From Desulfuromonadaceae bacterium (GTDB lineage Bacteria; Desulfobacterota; Desulfuromonadia; Desulfuromonadales; SZUA-540): a DNA stretch of 12,468 bases. A program made the translations under genes and the position numbers. A model generated the notes under the pieces. The model made no database searches, was not told where the DNA came from, and saw nothing but the letters and a program-made list of their open reading frames with translations. This document shows, one piece after another, positions 5,477-12,468 of this stretch (positions within the stretch are counted from its first letter, which is position 1; each line of letters opens with the position of its first letter). The stretch spans positions 1 through 12,468 of the forward strand of contig QKGY01000144.1 in NCBI GenBank assembly GCA_003250235.1, given 5' to 3'.

Positions 5477-6771
5477 ATCGCACTGAAAAACAGAACACCG
5501 GAGAGGATATCGTATCCACTCTCGGTCTTGACAGTAGTCCCGGCAAAAAGGCTTTCTGGAAACGCTGGTATGTCTGGGTGGGACTGGCTGTCCTGGTGAC
5601 GATAATCCTGCTTTTCTGGCTGAGAGGGCAGAACGGCAACGGCCTGAACTATAAAACGGAGAATCCGACACGCGGGAGCCTGGTGGTGACCGTCACGGCA
5701 ACCGGCAATCTCGAACCGACCAATCAGGTCGAGGTGGGGAGCGAACTCTCCGGCATCGTCGAGTCGGTGGCTGTGGATTACAACGACGTGGTCAAGGTAG
5801 GGCAGGTACTGGCACGGCTGGACACATCCAAACTCAAGGCCCAGGTTCTGCAATCCCGGGCGGCGGTGGAATCGGCCAGGGCCAATGTCCTGCAGGCTCA
5901 GGCCACCCTCAAGGTGTCGGAGAGCGACCTGCAACGCCTCTTGAAGGTGCGCGAGCTCAGCGGCGGCAAAGTCCCGTCGCAGCAGGACGTTGATACGGCC
6001 GAGGCGACCCTGGAGCGGGCCAAAGCGGATGTCTCCAGCGCCAAAGCGGCCGTCTCTCAGGCACAGGCCACTTTGGACGAGAACGAGACCGATCTGGGCA
6101 AGGCGGCGATCCTTTCGCCGATCAATGGCGTTGTCCTCGAACGGTCGGTAGAGCCGGGTCAGACGGTGGCGGCTTCCCTACAGGCGCCGGTCCTTTTTAC
6201 CCTGGCCGAGGACCTGACTCAGATGGAGCTTCAGGTTGACGTTGACGAAGCCGACGTGGGGCAGGTGAAGGAGGGACAGGAAGCGAATTTCACCGTCGAT
6301 GCCTATCCGGACAATTCTTTTCCCGCCCGCATCACCCAGGTACGCTACGGCTCGGAAGAGGTGGATGGCGTGGTGACCTACAAAGCCGTGCTGGGGGTGA
6401 ACAACGCCGATCTGCTGCTGCGGCCTGGAATGACGGCCACGGCGGATATCGTGGTCGAGAAAGTCGACAATGCCCTGCTGATTCCCAACGCGGCGTTGCG
6501 GTACAGCCCTCCGGTCACGGAGAAGAAGAGCACGCGCCAAAGCGGCAGTCTAATCAGCAGTCTTTTCCCGCGGCCTCCGCACTCCGAGACGACAAAACGC
6601 GAGGAGAGCTCCGCCGAGAAAAAGACCCAGACGGTCTGGGTTCTGAAGGGGGGACAGCCTGTCTCCGTCGCCATCGCGACCGGATTGACCGAGGGCATAC
6701 ATACCGAAGTCCTCCAGGGCGATATCGATACGCAGACCCCCCTGATCGTCGATACGGTGAGTGCAAAATGA
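5473..6771 (+). CDS. MacA-like periplasmic adaptor (membrane fusion protein)
   Basis: 432 residues. The TTG at 5473 is the start: AGGGGGTGA lies just upstream, it overlaps the previous stop, and no ATG precedes the membrane anchor. A 31-residue cytoplasmic tail is followed by one membrane segment (about 32-50). The first half of the lipoyl-like domain is about 68-118. A long alpha hairpin, rich in Ala, Gln and Glu, is about 119-208. The second lipoyl half, LSPINGVVLERSVEPGQTV, is about 214-232, and the beta barrel is about 250-330. The membrane-proximal domain resumes at LLIPNAALRY and is interrupted by a charged 40-residue stretch (about 346-385) before VWVLKGGQPV. The adaptor links the permease to the outer-membrane duct. 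E. coli MacA is about 370 residues, so both tail and insert are longer here. Confidence 0.9.
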   Translation: MNRTEKQNTGEDIVSTLGLDSSPGKKAFWKRWYVWVGLAVLVTIILLFWLRGQNGNGLNYKTENPTRGSLVVTVTATGNLEPTNQVEVGSELSGIVESVAVDYNDVVKVGQVLARLDTSKLKAQVLQSRAAVESARANVLQAQATLKVSESDLQRLLKVRELSGGKVPSQQDVDTAEATLERAKADVSSAKAAVSQAQATLDENETDLGKAAILSPINGVVLERSVEPGQTVAASLQAPVLFTLAEDLTQMELQVDVDEADVGQVKEGQEANFTVDAYPDNSFPARITQVRYGSEEVDGVVTYKAVLGVNNADLLLRPGMTATADIVVEKVDNALLIPNAALRYSPPVTEKKSTRQSGSLISSLFPRPPHSETTKREESSAEKKTQTVWVLKGGQPVSVAIATGLTEGIHTEVLQGDIDTQTPLIVDTVSAK

Positions 6772-7490
6772 CCATGAACGCACCCTCAAGCCGTCCGCCT
6801 CTGATCGAACTGCGCGGAGTGACCAAAATATACGGACGCGGACAGGCATCCATGCAGGCCCTTCGCGGCATCGATCTGCGGATCGAGCAGGGAGATTTCG
6901 TCGCCGTCATGGGGCCGAGCGGATCGGGCAAGTCAACCTGCATGAACATCCTCGGCTGTCTCGATTCTCCGACGGCCGGAGAGTATCTGTTCGAGGGGGT
7001 TGAGGTCGGGGCCCTGTCACGGGACAAGCGGGCCTTGTTGAGGCGTAATTACCTGGGGTTTGTCTTCCAGGGTTTCAACCTGCTCAACCGGACCTCGGCC
7101 CTGGAAAACGTGGAGCTCCCCCTGATCTATCGCGGCACTCCTGCCTCTGAGCGCCACGAGCAGGCGTACAAGGCGCTCGAAGCCGTCGGTCTGGAGGCCT
7201 GGGCTTCTCATACGCCCGGAGAACTCTCCGGAGGGCAGCAGCAGCGTGTCGCCATTGCCCGTGCCATCGTGACCCACCCCCGGGTGTTGCTGGCCGATGA
7301 GCCGACCGGCAACCTCGATTCGGCCCGCAGTGTGGAAATCATGGAACTGCTGCAGCATTTCAACCAAGAGCTCGGCATTACCGTGATGATGGTGACGCAC
7401 GAACCGGATATGGCGGTTTACGCCAAGCGCTGCGTGCATTTCCGGGATGGGCTGGTCGAAAAGGATCTGGCCAATGGAGGAGTCGTCTGA
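6768..7490 (+). CDS. MacB/LolD-type ABC transporter ATP-binding protein
   Basis: 240 residues. All nucleotide-binding motifs are intact: Walker A GPSGSGKST (49-57), Q-loop Gln101 in FVFQGFNLL, signature LSGGQ (153-157), Walker B VLLADEP (173-179, catalytic Glu178), D-loop GNLD, and switch His211 in VTHEPD. The NYLGFVFQGFNLL and ADEPTGNLDS pattern marks the MacB/LolD/FtsE group, which drives permeases of the FtsX fold. The ATG at 6768 overlaps the adaptor stop (ATGA); a second ATG at 6774 is possible. In E. coli MacB the ATPase and permease are one chain; here they are separate genes. It hydrolyses ATP at the inner face of the membrane to power the exporter. Confidence 0.95.
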   Translation: MTMNAPSSRPPLIELRGVTKIYGRGQASMQALRGIDLRIEQGDFVAVMGPSGSGKSTCMNILGCLDSPTAGEYLFEGVEVGALSRDKRALLRRNYLGFVFQGFNLLNRTSALENVELPLIYRGTPASERHEQAYKALEAVGLEAWASHTPGELSGGQQQRVAIARAIVTHPRVLLADEPTGNLDSARSVEIMELLQHFNQELGITVMMVTHEPDMAVYAKRCVHFRDGLVEKDLANGGVV

Positions 7491-8695
7491 TGCTCTGGAA
7501 TACCCTGACTCTCGCTTTTCGGGAAATCCGCCGCAACGTGATGCGCTCCTTTCTGACCATCCTGGGGATCGTGATCGGCGTGGCGGCTGTTATCGTCATG
7601 GTGACATTGGGCGGCGGCGCCACGGCCCAGGTCACCGACCAGATCGCCAGTCTCGGCAGCAACCTGCTCATGGTCCGGCCGGGACAGCGCATGGGGCCGG
7701 GATCGTCTTCTACCGCACCTCCCTTCAGCATGGCGGATGTGGAGGCTATCTCGCGGGATATCACGTCGCTGGCGGCGGTGGCGCCTTCGCTCTCCCAGAG
7801 TGTGACCGCCGTATATGGGAACGAAAACTGGACCACCACGGCCAACGGCAGCAACGATCAGTTCTTCCAGGTGCGCAACTGGTCCCTGGACTCCGGACGT
7901 GTGTTTACCGAAAGTGAGCTGAGGTCCGGCAAGGCCGTCTGCGTCATCGGCGCGACGGTGCGCAAAGAGCTCTTCGGCGCTCAGGACCCGATCGGCAGCA
8001 CTATCCGCCTGGGAAAAGTCGCCTGCCAGGTGGTCGGTCTGCTCGAGTCCAAAGGGCAATCGACCATGGGGAACGACCAGGACGACATCGTCGTGCTCCC
8101 CCTGCGCACCGTACAGCGACGGTTTGCCGGCACCCAGGACGTCCGCCTGATCCAGGTCTCCGTACGCGACGGCATTTCCACGGAAAAGGCCAAGGAGGAA
8201 ATCGAAACCCTGCTGCGTAAGCGCCGTCATATCGCTCCGTCGGAGGACGACAATTTCCAGGTCATGGATATGAAGGAGATCGCCAGCATGCTCACCGGGA
8301 CCACCCGGATACTGACCTCCCTGCTGGGGGCCGTGGCGGCGGTGAGCCTGCTGGTGGGCGGCATCGGCATCATGAACATCATGCTGGTGTCGGTCACCGA
8401 GAGGACCCGCGAAATTGGCATTCGTCTGGCCATCGGCGCGCTCGAGCACGAGGTGCTGCTGCAGTTCCTGGTGGAGGCGGTCGTTCTTTCCTCCCTTGGC
8501 GGCGTGGTGGGCATCCTTCTGGCCCTGGTCAGCTCGCTGGGACTCGCCTCTTTGCTGCAGATTCCTTTTGTCTTCAACACGTCCATCGTTCTGGTGGCTT
8601 TCTTGTTCTCCGCCGCCGTCGGCGTCGTGTTCGGCTTTTTCCCAGCCCGCAAGGCAGCCCAGCTTGACCCGATAGAGGCATTGCGTCACGAATAG
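7490..8695 (+). CDS. MacB-type ABC transporter permease (FtsX fold)
   Basis: 401 residues; ATG at 7490 shares its A with the previous TGA and has a strong GGAGGAG site at 7476-7482. TM1 is about 20-40 (LTILGIVIGVAAVIVMVTL). A large periplasmic domain (about 41-270) follows, then TM2 (273-298), TM3 (325-350) and TM4 (363-385). Family signatures are GGIGIMNIMLVSVTERTREIGIRLAIG after TM2 and ARKAAQLDPIEALRHE at the C-terminus. MacB permeases use periplasmic movement to push substrates (macrolides, lipopeptides, siderophores or peptides in known cases) into the adaptor-duct assembly rather than flipping them across the inner membrane. The substrate here is unknown. It is the last gene of the operon; the terminator starts within its stop codon. 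Confidence 0.94.
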   Translation: MLWNTLTLAFREIRRNVMRSFLTILGIVIGVAAVIVMVTLGGGATAQVTDQIASLGSNLLMVRPGQRMGPGSSSTAPPFSMADVEAISRDITSLAAVAPSLSQSVTAVYGNENWTTTANGSNDQFFQVRNWSLDSGRVFTESELRSGKAVCVIGATVRKELFGAQDPIGSTIRLGKVACQVVGLLESKGQSTMGNDQDDIVVLPLRTVQRRFAGTQDVRLIQVSVRDGISTEKAKEEIETLLRKRRHIAPSEDDNFQVMDMKEIASMLTGTTRILTSLLGAVAAVSLLVGGIGIMNIMLVSVTERTREIGIRLAIGALEHEVLLQFLVEAVVLSSLGGVVGILLALVSSLGLASLLQIPFVFNTSIVLVAFLFSAAVGVVFGFFPARKAAQLDPIEALRHE

Positions 8696-8724
8696 CCGGA
8701 TTGTTCCGATCCGGCTTTTCCTTT
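8694..8724 (+). terminator. Rho-independent terminator closing the ABC efflux operon
   Basis: AGCCGGAT (8694-8701) pairs perfectly with ATCCGGCT (8709-8716) around a 7-base loop and is followed by TTTTCCTTT. The stem begins in the permease stop codon. It separates the ABC operon from the RND-type set downstream, which has its own promoter. Confidence 0.85.
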
Positions 8725-8744
8725 GGCCCGTTTGCGGATATAAT
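8716..8744 (+). promoter_or_regulatory. Candidate sigma-70 promoter of the RND efflux set
   Basis: A perfect -10, TATAAT, lies at 8739-8744. The -35 position 17 bp upstream reads TTTTCC and is poor (3 of 6), and it overlaps the T-tract of the upstream terminator. Transcription would start near 8751, the first base of a perfect hairpin. An activator may compensate for the weak -35. Confidence 0.5.
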
Positions 8745-8750
8745 CTCAGT

Positions 8751-8777
8751 CCTTGCGGGAGAGTCCCTCCCGCAAGG
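8751..8777 (+). other. Perfect 10-bp hairpin at the 5' end of the RND operon transcript
   Basis: CCTTGCGGGA (8751-8760) and TCCCGCAAGG (8768-8777) pair without mismatch around a 7-base loop, starting at the predicted transcript start. No T-run follows, so it is not a terminator. A hairpin at the very 5' end would stabilise mRNA against decay; as DNA it could be an operator. It also buries the in-frame TTG at 8753, arguing against translation starting there. Confidence 0.6.
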
Positions 8778-8800
8778 CATCCTTGAACGGGGTATCTGGC

Positions 8801-10237
8801 GTGACACAGCTTCATGCGACATTTCGGGGCGAGAGATTCCTTGTCGGCTTGCTGCTGGCGGCCGTACTTTCCCTCAGCGCCTGCGTGCCTTCGGGGCAAC
8901 ACCTCACCTCGCCGGTTTCCGTTCCGGAGCATTTCTCGGCCACCGGATCGACCCCCCTGCCGGAGCGATGGTGGCTTTCCTTTTCCGACCCCGAGCTGAC
9001 CCGCCTCATCGATAAAGCCCTTTCCGACAATCTGACCCTGCAGGGTGCCTGGGAGCGCCTGCATCAGGCCGAAGCCCTGCAGCGCAAGGCCGGCGCCGGT
9101 CTCATCCCCTCATTGAATGCCGAGGCGGAATCTTCGGTGTCGAAGTACCGTACCGGCGGGGAGAGCGGCTCGGACAATCTTTCCAGCCTGGGGCTGGCGG
9201 CAGGCTATGAGATCGATCTCTGGGGGCGCATCCGCTCAAGCCGGGATGCCGCCGCCTTCGATGCCCGGTCACAGGCCGAAGATCTGCAGACCGCCGCATT
9301 AACCCTCTCGGCACAGGTGGCGGGTACCTGGTACCAGTTGGTGGAGCAATACGGTCAGCTGGAGCTTCTCGACAGCCAGATCCGCACCAACCGACAGGTG
9401 CTTGACCTGGTGACGCTGCAATTTCGCACCGGTCAGACCGGGATCGCCGATGTGCTTCAGCAGAGGCAGCTGGTCGAATCGAACCTGGGAGAACGGGCGC
9501 AGGTGGAGGGACAGGCCCAGGTGCTGGAACATCAGCTCGGTATCCTGATGGGCGTCGTTCCGGGCGCTTTCGACTGGCCCAGAAAAACGGACCTGGCAGA
9601 GCTTTCTCCGCTGCCTGACACCGGTATCCCGGCGGCCCTGGTGGAGAGGCGTCCCGATGTGCGAAGTGCCTGGTACCAGGTGCTGGCTGCCGATAGGCAG
9701 ACGGCATCGGCCGTTTCGGAGCGCTTCCCGCGTATCAGCCTTTCGGCAGGGATTTTGACCTCGGGAGATTCCGGGGCCCTTTTTGACGACTGGCTGGCTT
9801 CCCTGGCAGCCAACCTCGTGGTCCCCCTGATCGACGGGGGACAGCGCCGCGCAGAGGTCGAGCGCACCCGGGCCCTTACCCGTGAGCGTCTCACCCTCTA
9901 TGGACAGACGGTGCTCGAGGCGTTGGCCGAGGTTGAGGACGCGCTGGCCGGCGAAGAACATCAACAGGCTTACCTGGCCAGCCTCGATCGTCAGCTTGAG
10001 CTCGCCCAGAACGTCATCGGCCGGGTGCGTGACCGCTATCTCAATGGCGCCGAAGATTACCAGCGGGTTCTGAACGCCCTGCTGTCCTATCAGCAGTTGC
10101 AAAGAAGCCGGCTGAGCGGGCAACGCACGTTGCTCCAGTACCGCATCGATCTCTGCCGCGCTCTTGGCACAGGCTGGTCGATGCCGACAGCCGATCCGTC
10201 TCCCCCCGTGCCGCCTCTCTCTACCGGGCCGTCCTGA
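8801..10237 (+). CDS. Outer-membrane efflux lipoprotein (NodT/OprM-type), RND set
   Basis: 478 residues from the GTG at 8801, chosen because it gives a normal lipoprotein signal (FRGERFLVGLLLAAVLSLSAC, shown in part) with lipobox LSAC and Cys28, and has ACGGGG about 9 bases upstream. The in-frame TTG at 8753 would lie in a hairpin and add 16 unneeded residues. OEP features: RWWLSFSDPELTRLIDKAL, GYEIDLWGRIRSSRDAA at the first barrel hairpin, PAALVERRPDVRSAW opening the second repeat, and ERFPRISLSAG. The C-terminus is Pro/Ser-rich. It would be the exit duct of the RND pump encoded downstream. It is clearly diverged from the other lipoprotein duct at 4049-5476, so this is not a recent duplication. 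Confidence 0.92.
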   Translation: MTQLHATFRGERFLVGLLLAAVLSLSACVPSGQHLTSPVSVPEHFSATGSTPLPERWWLSFSDPELTRLIDKALSDNLTLQGAWERLHQAEALQRKAGAGLIPSLNAEAESSVSKYRTGGESGSDNLSSLGLAAGYEIDLWGRIRSSRDAAAFDARSQAEDLQTAALTLSAQVAGTWYQLVEQYGQLELLDSQIRTNRQVLDLVTLQFRTGQTGIADVLQQRQLVESNLGERAQVEGQAQVLEHQLGILMGVVPGAFDWPRKTDLAELSPLPDTGIPAALVERRPDVRSAWYQVLAADRQTASAVSERFPRISLSAGILTSGDSGALFDDWLASLAANLVVPLIDGGQRRAEVERTRALTRERLTLYGQTVLEALAEVEDALAGEEHQQAYLASLDRQLELAQNVIGRVRDRYLNGAEDYQRVLNALLSYQQLQRSRLSGQRTLLQYRIDLCRALGTGWSMPTADPSPPVPPLSTGPS

Positions 10238-10298
10238 GGCAGACACACAGGGCATCGACATGCTCGCATTCCTTTTTGCATAAAGACAGGGTAAGACC

Positions 10299-11576
10299 AT
10301 GGATCAAAAAACGGGGTTTTCAACAGACGCCGACCGACGACCGGCCGGGGAAAAAAGGGCTGCCGCGTTGTCCCTGCTGCTGCGTTACCTCCTTCCCCTG
10401 GTGGTTTTGGTGGGCGCCGCGGTGGTCACGATCTGGATGATGGAAACCGGTCCCAAGGCCAAGCCGCGCCCCAAAGCGCGCAATGCCACCCTGGTGGAAG
10501 TCCGGGCCGTGCACAGCGGGACCCGGCAGACCCTGGTGCATGCGATGGGAACGGTGATGCCCTCCCGGCAGGTTCAGCTGATGCCCCAGGTCAGCGGCGA
10601 AGTCATCGCGCTTGGACCGCATCTGGTTCCGGGGGGATTTTTCCGGGCCGGTGAGGAGGTTCTGCGCATCGATCCGACCGATTACCGGATTTCCGTACAG
10701 CAGCTGGCCAGCGAAGTCGCCCAGGTCGAAGCGGAGATTCAGCTCGAACAGGGCAAGCAGCTGGTTGCCCGCAAGGAATACGAACTGCTCGGGGAATCGG
10801 TGAGCGAGGAAGAGAAAGCCCTGATGCTGCGCCAGCCGCAACTCGACACCCTGAAGGCGTCTCTCGACGCGGCCCGGGGGCGGTTGGAGCAGGCCCGTGT
10901 CGATCTGGGGCGCACGCAGATCGACGCGCCCTTCAATGCCGTGGTCCAGAGCCGTGATGTCAACGTCGGCAGCCGGGTCACCCCCTCGGTACCCCTGGCG
11001 ACTCTGGCCGGTACCGATGCCTTCTGGATCGAGATTTCCGTTCCCGTCAGCCAGTTGCGCTGGATTCGCCTGCCCGGCCCCCAAGGGGAAAAGGGCTCTG
11101 TCGTCAGGGTTTATGACGAAGCGGCCTGGGGGGGCGAGGTCTACAGACTCGGTCACGTGATCCGGCTCGCGGCTGCGGTGGAACCCGAAGGACGCATGGC
11201 GCGGATGCTGGTGGAGGTCGACGACCCCCTGGCGCGTGAAAAAGAGCAGGCCGGTAAGCCGATCCTGCTCATCGGCGCCTACGTGAGGGTGGAGATCGAG
11301 GGGCGCCATCTCGATCATGTGATCGCGCTCCCCCGAGACCTGGTTCGTGAGGGAGACAGGGTCTGGGTCATGAACGGGGACGGTCGGCTGCAGATCCGGA
11401 CCCTCGACATTCTGTTTCGCGGACGGGACGAGGTGCTGGTGAACGGAGGGGTTTCCGACGGCGAGCGTCTGGTCGTCACCGATCTCTCCGCCCCTGTGGA
11501 AGGGATGCAGCTGCGCCTGCAGGAGGATGCGGCGCAGGCGTCGACCACCCCGGGTCAGGGGAATACGCAGCCATGA
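10299..11576 (+). CDS. RND efflux periplasmic adaptor (AcrA/HlyD-type membrane fusion protein)
   Basis: 425 residues; ATG at 10299 with AGGG about 8 bases upstream, 61 bp after the previous gene. The N-terminus is cytoplasmic and charged, with one membrane anchor at about 29-48 (RYLLPLVVLVGAAVVTIWMM) and no lipobox, so it is held by a transmembrane helix. QVSGEVIALGPHLVPGGFFRAGEEVLRIDP is lipoyl half one; a helical hairpin runs to about residue 200. The second half contains QIDAPFNAVVQSRDVNVGSRV. A beta barrel and membrane-proximal region (VIALPRDLVREGDRVWVMN) follow. It bridges the RND pump and the outer-membrane duct. Its stop overlaps the pump start (ATGA), so the two are coupled. Confidence 0.92.
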   Translation: MDQKTGFSTDADRRPAGEKRAAALSLLLRYLLPLVVLVGAAVVTIWMMETGPKAKPRPKARNATLVEVRAVHSGTRQTLVHAMGTVMPSRQVQLMPQVSGEVIALGPHLVPGGFFRAGEEVLRIDPTDYRISVQQLASEVAQVEAEIQLEQGKQLVARKEYELLGESVSEEEKALMLRQPQLDTLKASLDAARGRLEQARVDLGRTQIDAPFNAVVQSRDVNVGSRVTPSVPLATLAGTDAFWIEISVPVSQLRWIRLPGPQGEKGSVVRVYDEAAWGGEVYRLGHVIRLAAAVEPEGRMARMLVEVDDPLAREKEQAGKPILLIGAYVRVEIEGRHLDHVIALPRDLVREGDRVWVMNGDGRLQIRTLDILFRGRDEVLVNGGVSDGERLVVTDLSAPVEGMQLRLQEDAAQASTTPGQGNTQP

Positions 11577-12468
11577 GTTCCGGGAGACGATCCAGAGTGG
11601 AGCGGGGCCCGATCGCCTGGATGGTGTACAACCGGGTGACCCCCAATCTGCTGATGATTTTTCTCCTGCTGGGGGGGCTGTTTATGTCCTTCCGCATCAA
11701 GCAGGAAGTCTTCCCCGAGTACGATCTCGATATGGTGACGGTCAGCGTGGCCTACCCCGGAGCCAGCCCCGAAGAGGTGGAGCAGGGGATCATCCTCGCT
11801 GTCGAGGAGGCTATCCGCGGCATCGACGGGGTCAAGGAACTGCAGGCCACCGCTGCCGAGGGTTCGGGAAAGGTCAACGCCGAGCTGCTGGAAGGGATCG
11901 ACCAGCAGAGGGTCTATCAGGACATCAAGCAGGAGATCGACCGCATCACCACCTTCCCCGAGGACGCCGAGGAACCCCAGGTCACCCTGGCTACCCGCCG
12001 CCGCGAGGTCCTGAACCTGCAGTTTTACGGGGACGTGAGCGAAGGGGCCCTGCGCGAGACGGTGGAGCAGGTGCGCGACCGGCTGCTGCAGAACCCAGGG
12101 ATCACCCAGATCGAACTGTCGGGGGCGCGGGACTACGAGATCCTCGTCTATGTGCCGCGGGAGAACCTGCGTACCTATTCGCTGACGCTGGCCGACGTGG
12201 CGGCCCGCATCAGCGCCACATCGATCGAACTGCCCGGCGGGGCGGTGGAGACCCCCGGCGGGGATATCCTGCTGAGGGTCAAGGACCGCCGCGACTGGGG
12301 CAAGGAGTTCGCCCGCATCCCCATCATTACCACCCCCGAAGGCAGTGTGCTGACCCTGGGGGACATCGCCACGGTCCAGGAAGGCTTTGAGGATACCGAC
12401 CGGCAAGCCTTCTACAACGGCATGCGCAGCATGGGGATGGAGATCTACCGCATCGGCGACCAGACGCC
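11573..12468 (+). CDS. RND efflux transporter permease (AcrB/HAE family), N-terminal part, cut by window edge
   Basis: Translation from the ATG at 11573 gives 298 residues with no stop before the right edge. TM1 is about 23-41 (TPNLLMIFLLLGGLFMSF). KQEVFPEYDLDMVTVSVAYPGASPEEVEQGI (part of 43-73) is the hallmark start of RND porter domain PN1. The periplasmic porter region continues with QFYGDVSEGALRETVEQVRD and LPGGAVETPGGDILLRVK, then TLGDIATVQEGFED as in PN2. Full RND pumps have about 1,030 residues and 12 membrane helices, so about 70% lies beyond the window. As a proton-driven pump trimer it would take substrates from the periplasm or outer leaflet and pass them to the adaptor and duct. 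Frames overlapping on both strands are shadows. Confidence 0.93.
   Translation, partial: MSSGRRSRVERGPIAWMVYNRVTPNLLMIFLLLGGLFMSFRIKQEVFPEYDLDMVTVSVAYPGASPEEVEQGIILAVEEAIRGIDGVKELQATAAEGSGKVNAELLEGIDQQRVYQDIKQEIDRITTFPEDAEEPQVTLATRRREVLNLQFYGDVSEGALRETVEQVRDRLLQNPGITQIELSGARDYEILVYVPRENLRTYSLTLADVAARISATSIELPGGAVETPGGDILLRVKDRRDWGKEFARIPIITTPEGSVLTLGDIATVQEGFEDTDRQAFYNGMRSMGMEIYRIGDQT

Noticed and set aside
8753..8800. In-frame TTG start extending the second lipoprotein
   Set aside because: The TTG lies inside a perfect 10-bp hairpin at the predicted transcript start, and the extension would displace a normal lipoprotein signal peptide.
7418..9064. Long open frame (548 codons) on the minus strand
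   Set aside because: It lies opposite the clearly recognisable permease and the start of the second lipoprotein, has low-complexity His/Gly/Arg-rich translation, and no family features. It is a shadow of GC-rich coding DNA.
11527..12406. Long frames on both strands over the RND gene
   Set aside because: The third frame, starting at 11573 and open to the edge, encodes an unmistakable RND pump N-terminus. The others are Arg/Gly-rich or antisense shadows.

Overview
The window (12,468 bp) looks like a GC-rich Gram-negative chromosome. The best guess is a deltaproteobacterium of the Desulfuromonadales/Geobacter type. This rests on a -24/-12 (sigma-54) promoter, a long structured leader in front of a secreted c-type heme protein, and adjacent multi-component envelope efflux cassettes. 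The taxonomic placement is inference; no rRNA or other marker gene is present.

Layout. (1) Positions 1-190, minus strand: the N-terminal 63 residues of an OmpR/CpxR-type response regulator that runs off the left edge. (2) 191-987: about 800 bp with no convincing gene. It holds a direct repeat, a good sigma-54 promoter at 567-582 and a leader of about 395 nt with several hairpins. One segment of the leader resembles the 3' half of a GEMM (cyclic-dinucleotide) riboswitch. (3) 988-1494, plus: a small exported protein with an Asp/Arg-rich segment, ten PVT(D/T) repeats and one CxxCH heme motif, ended by a strong terminator shared with the convergent neighbour. (4) 1654-3726, minus: a TolC-like outer-membrane protein with two SPOR-like repeats at its C-terminus, an unusual architecture. 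(5) 3727-4048: a divergent control region with promoter candidates and several dyads.

(6) 4049-8695, plus: a compact four-gene operon (outer-membrane lipoprotein, MacA-like adaptor, ABC ATPase, MacB-type permease). Each gene overlaps the next by 1-4 bases, and the operon is closed by a rho-independent terminator. Together they would form an ABC-driven tripartite exporter spanning both membranes. (7) 8716-12468, plus: a second set with its own promoter and a leader hairpin. It contains a second outer-membrane lipoprotein, an AcrA/HlyD-type adaptor and the N-terminal 298 residues of an RND pump cut by the right edge. This would be a proton-driven tripartite pump.

The efflux genes are recognisable members of known families. 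The parts most worth following up are the sigma-54 leader with its short heme protein and the TolC-SPOR fusion. I saw no tRNA, rRNA, CRISPR array or insertion sequence.
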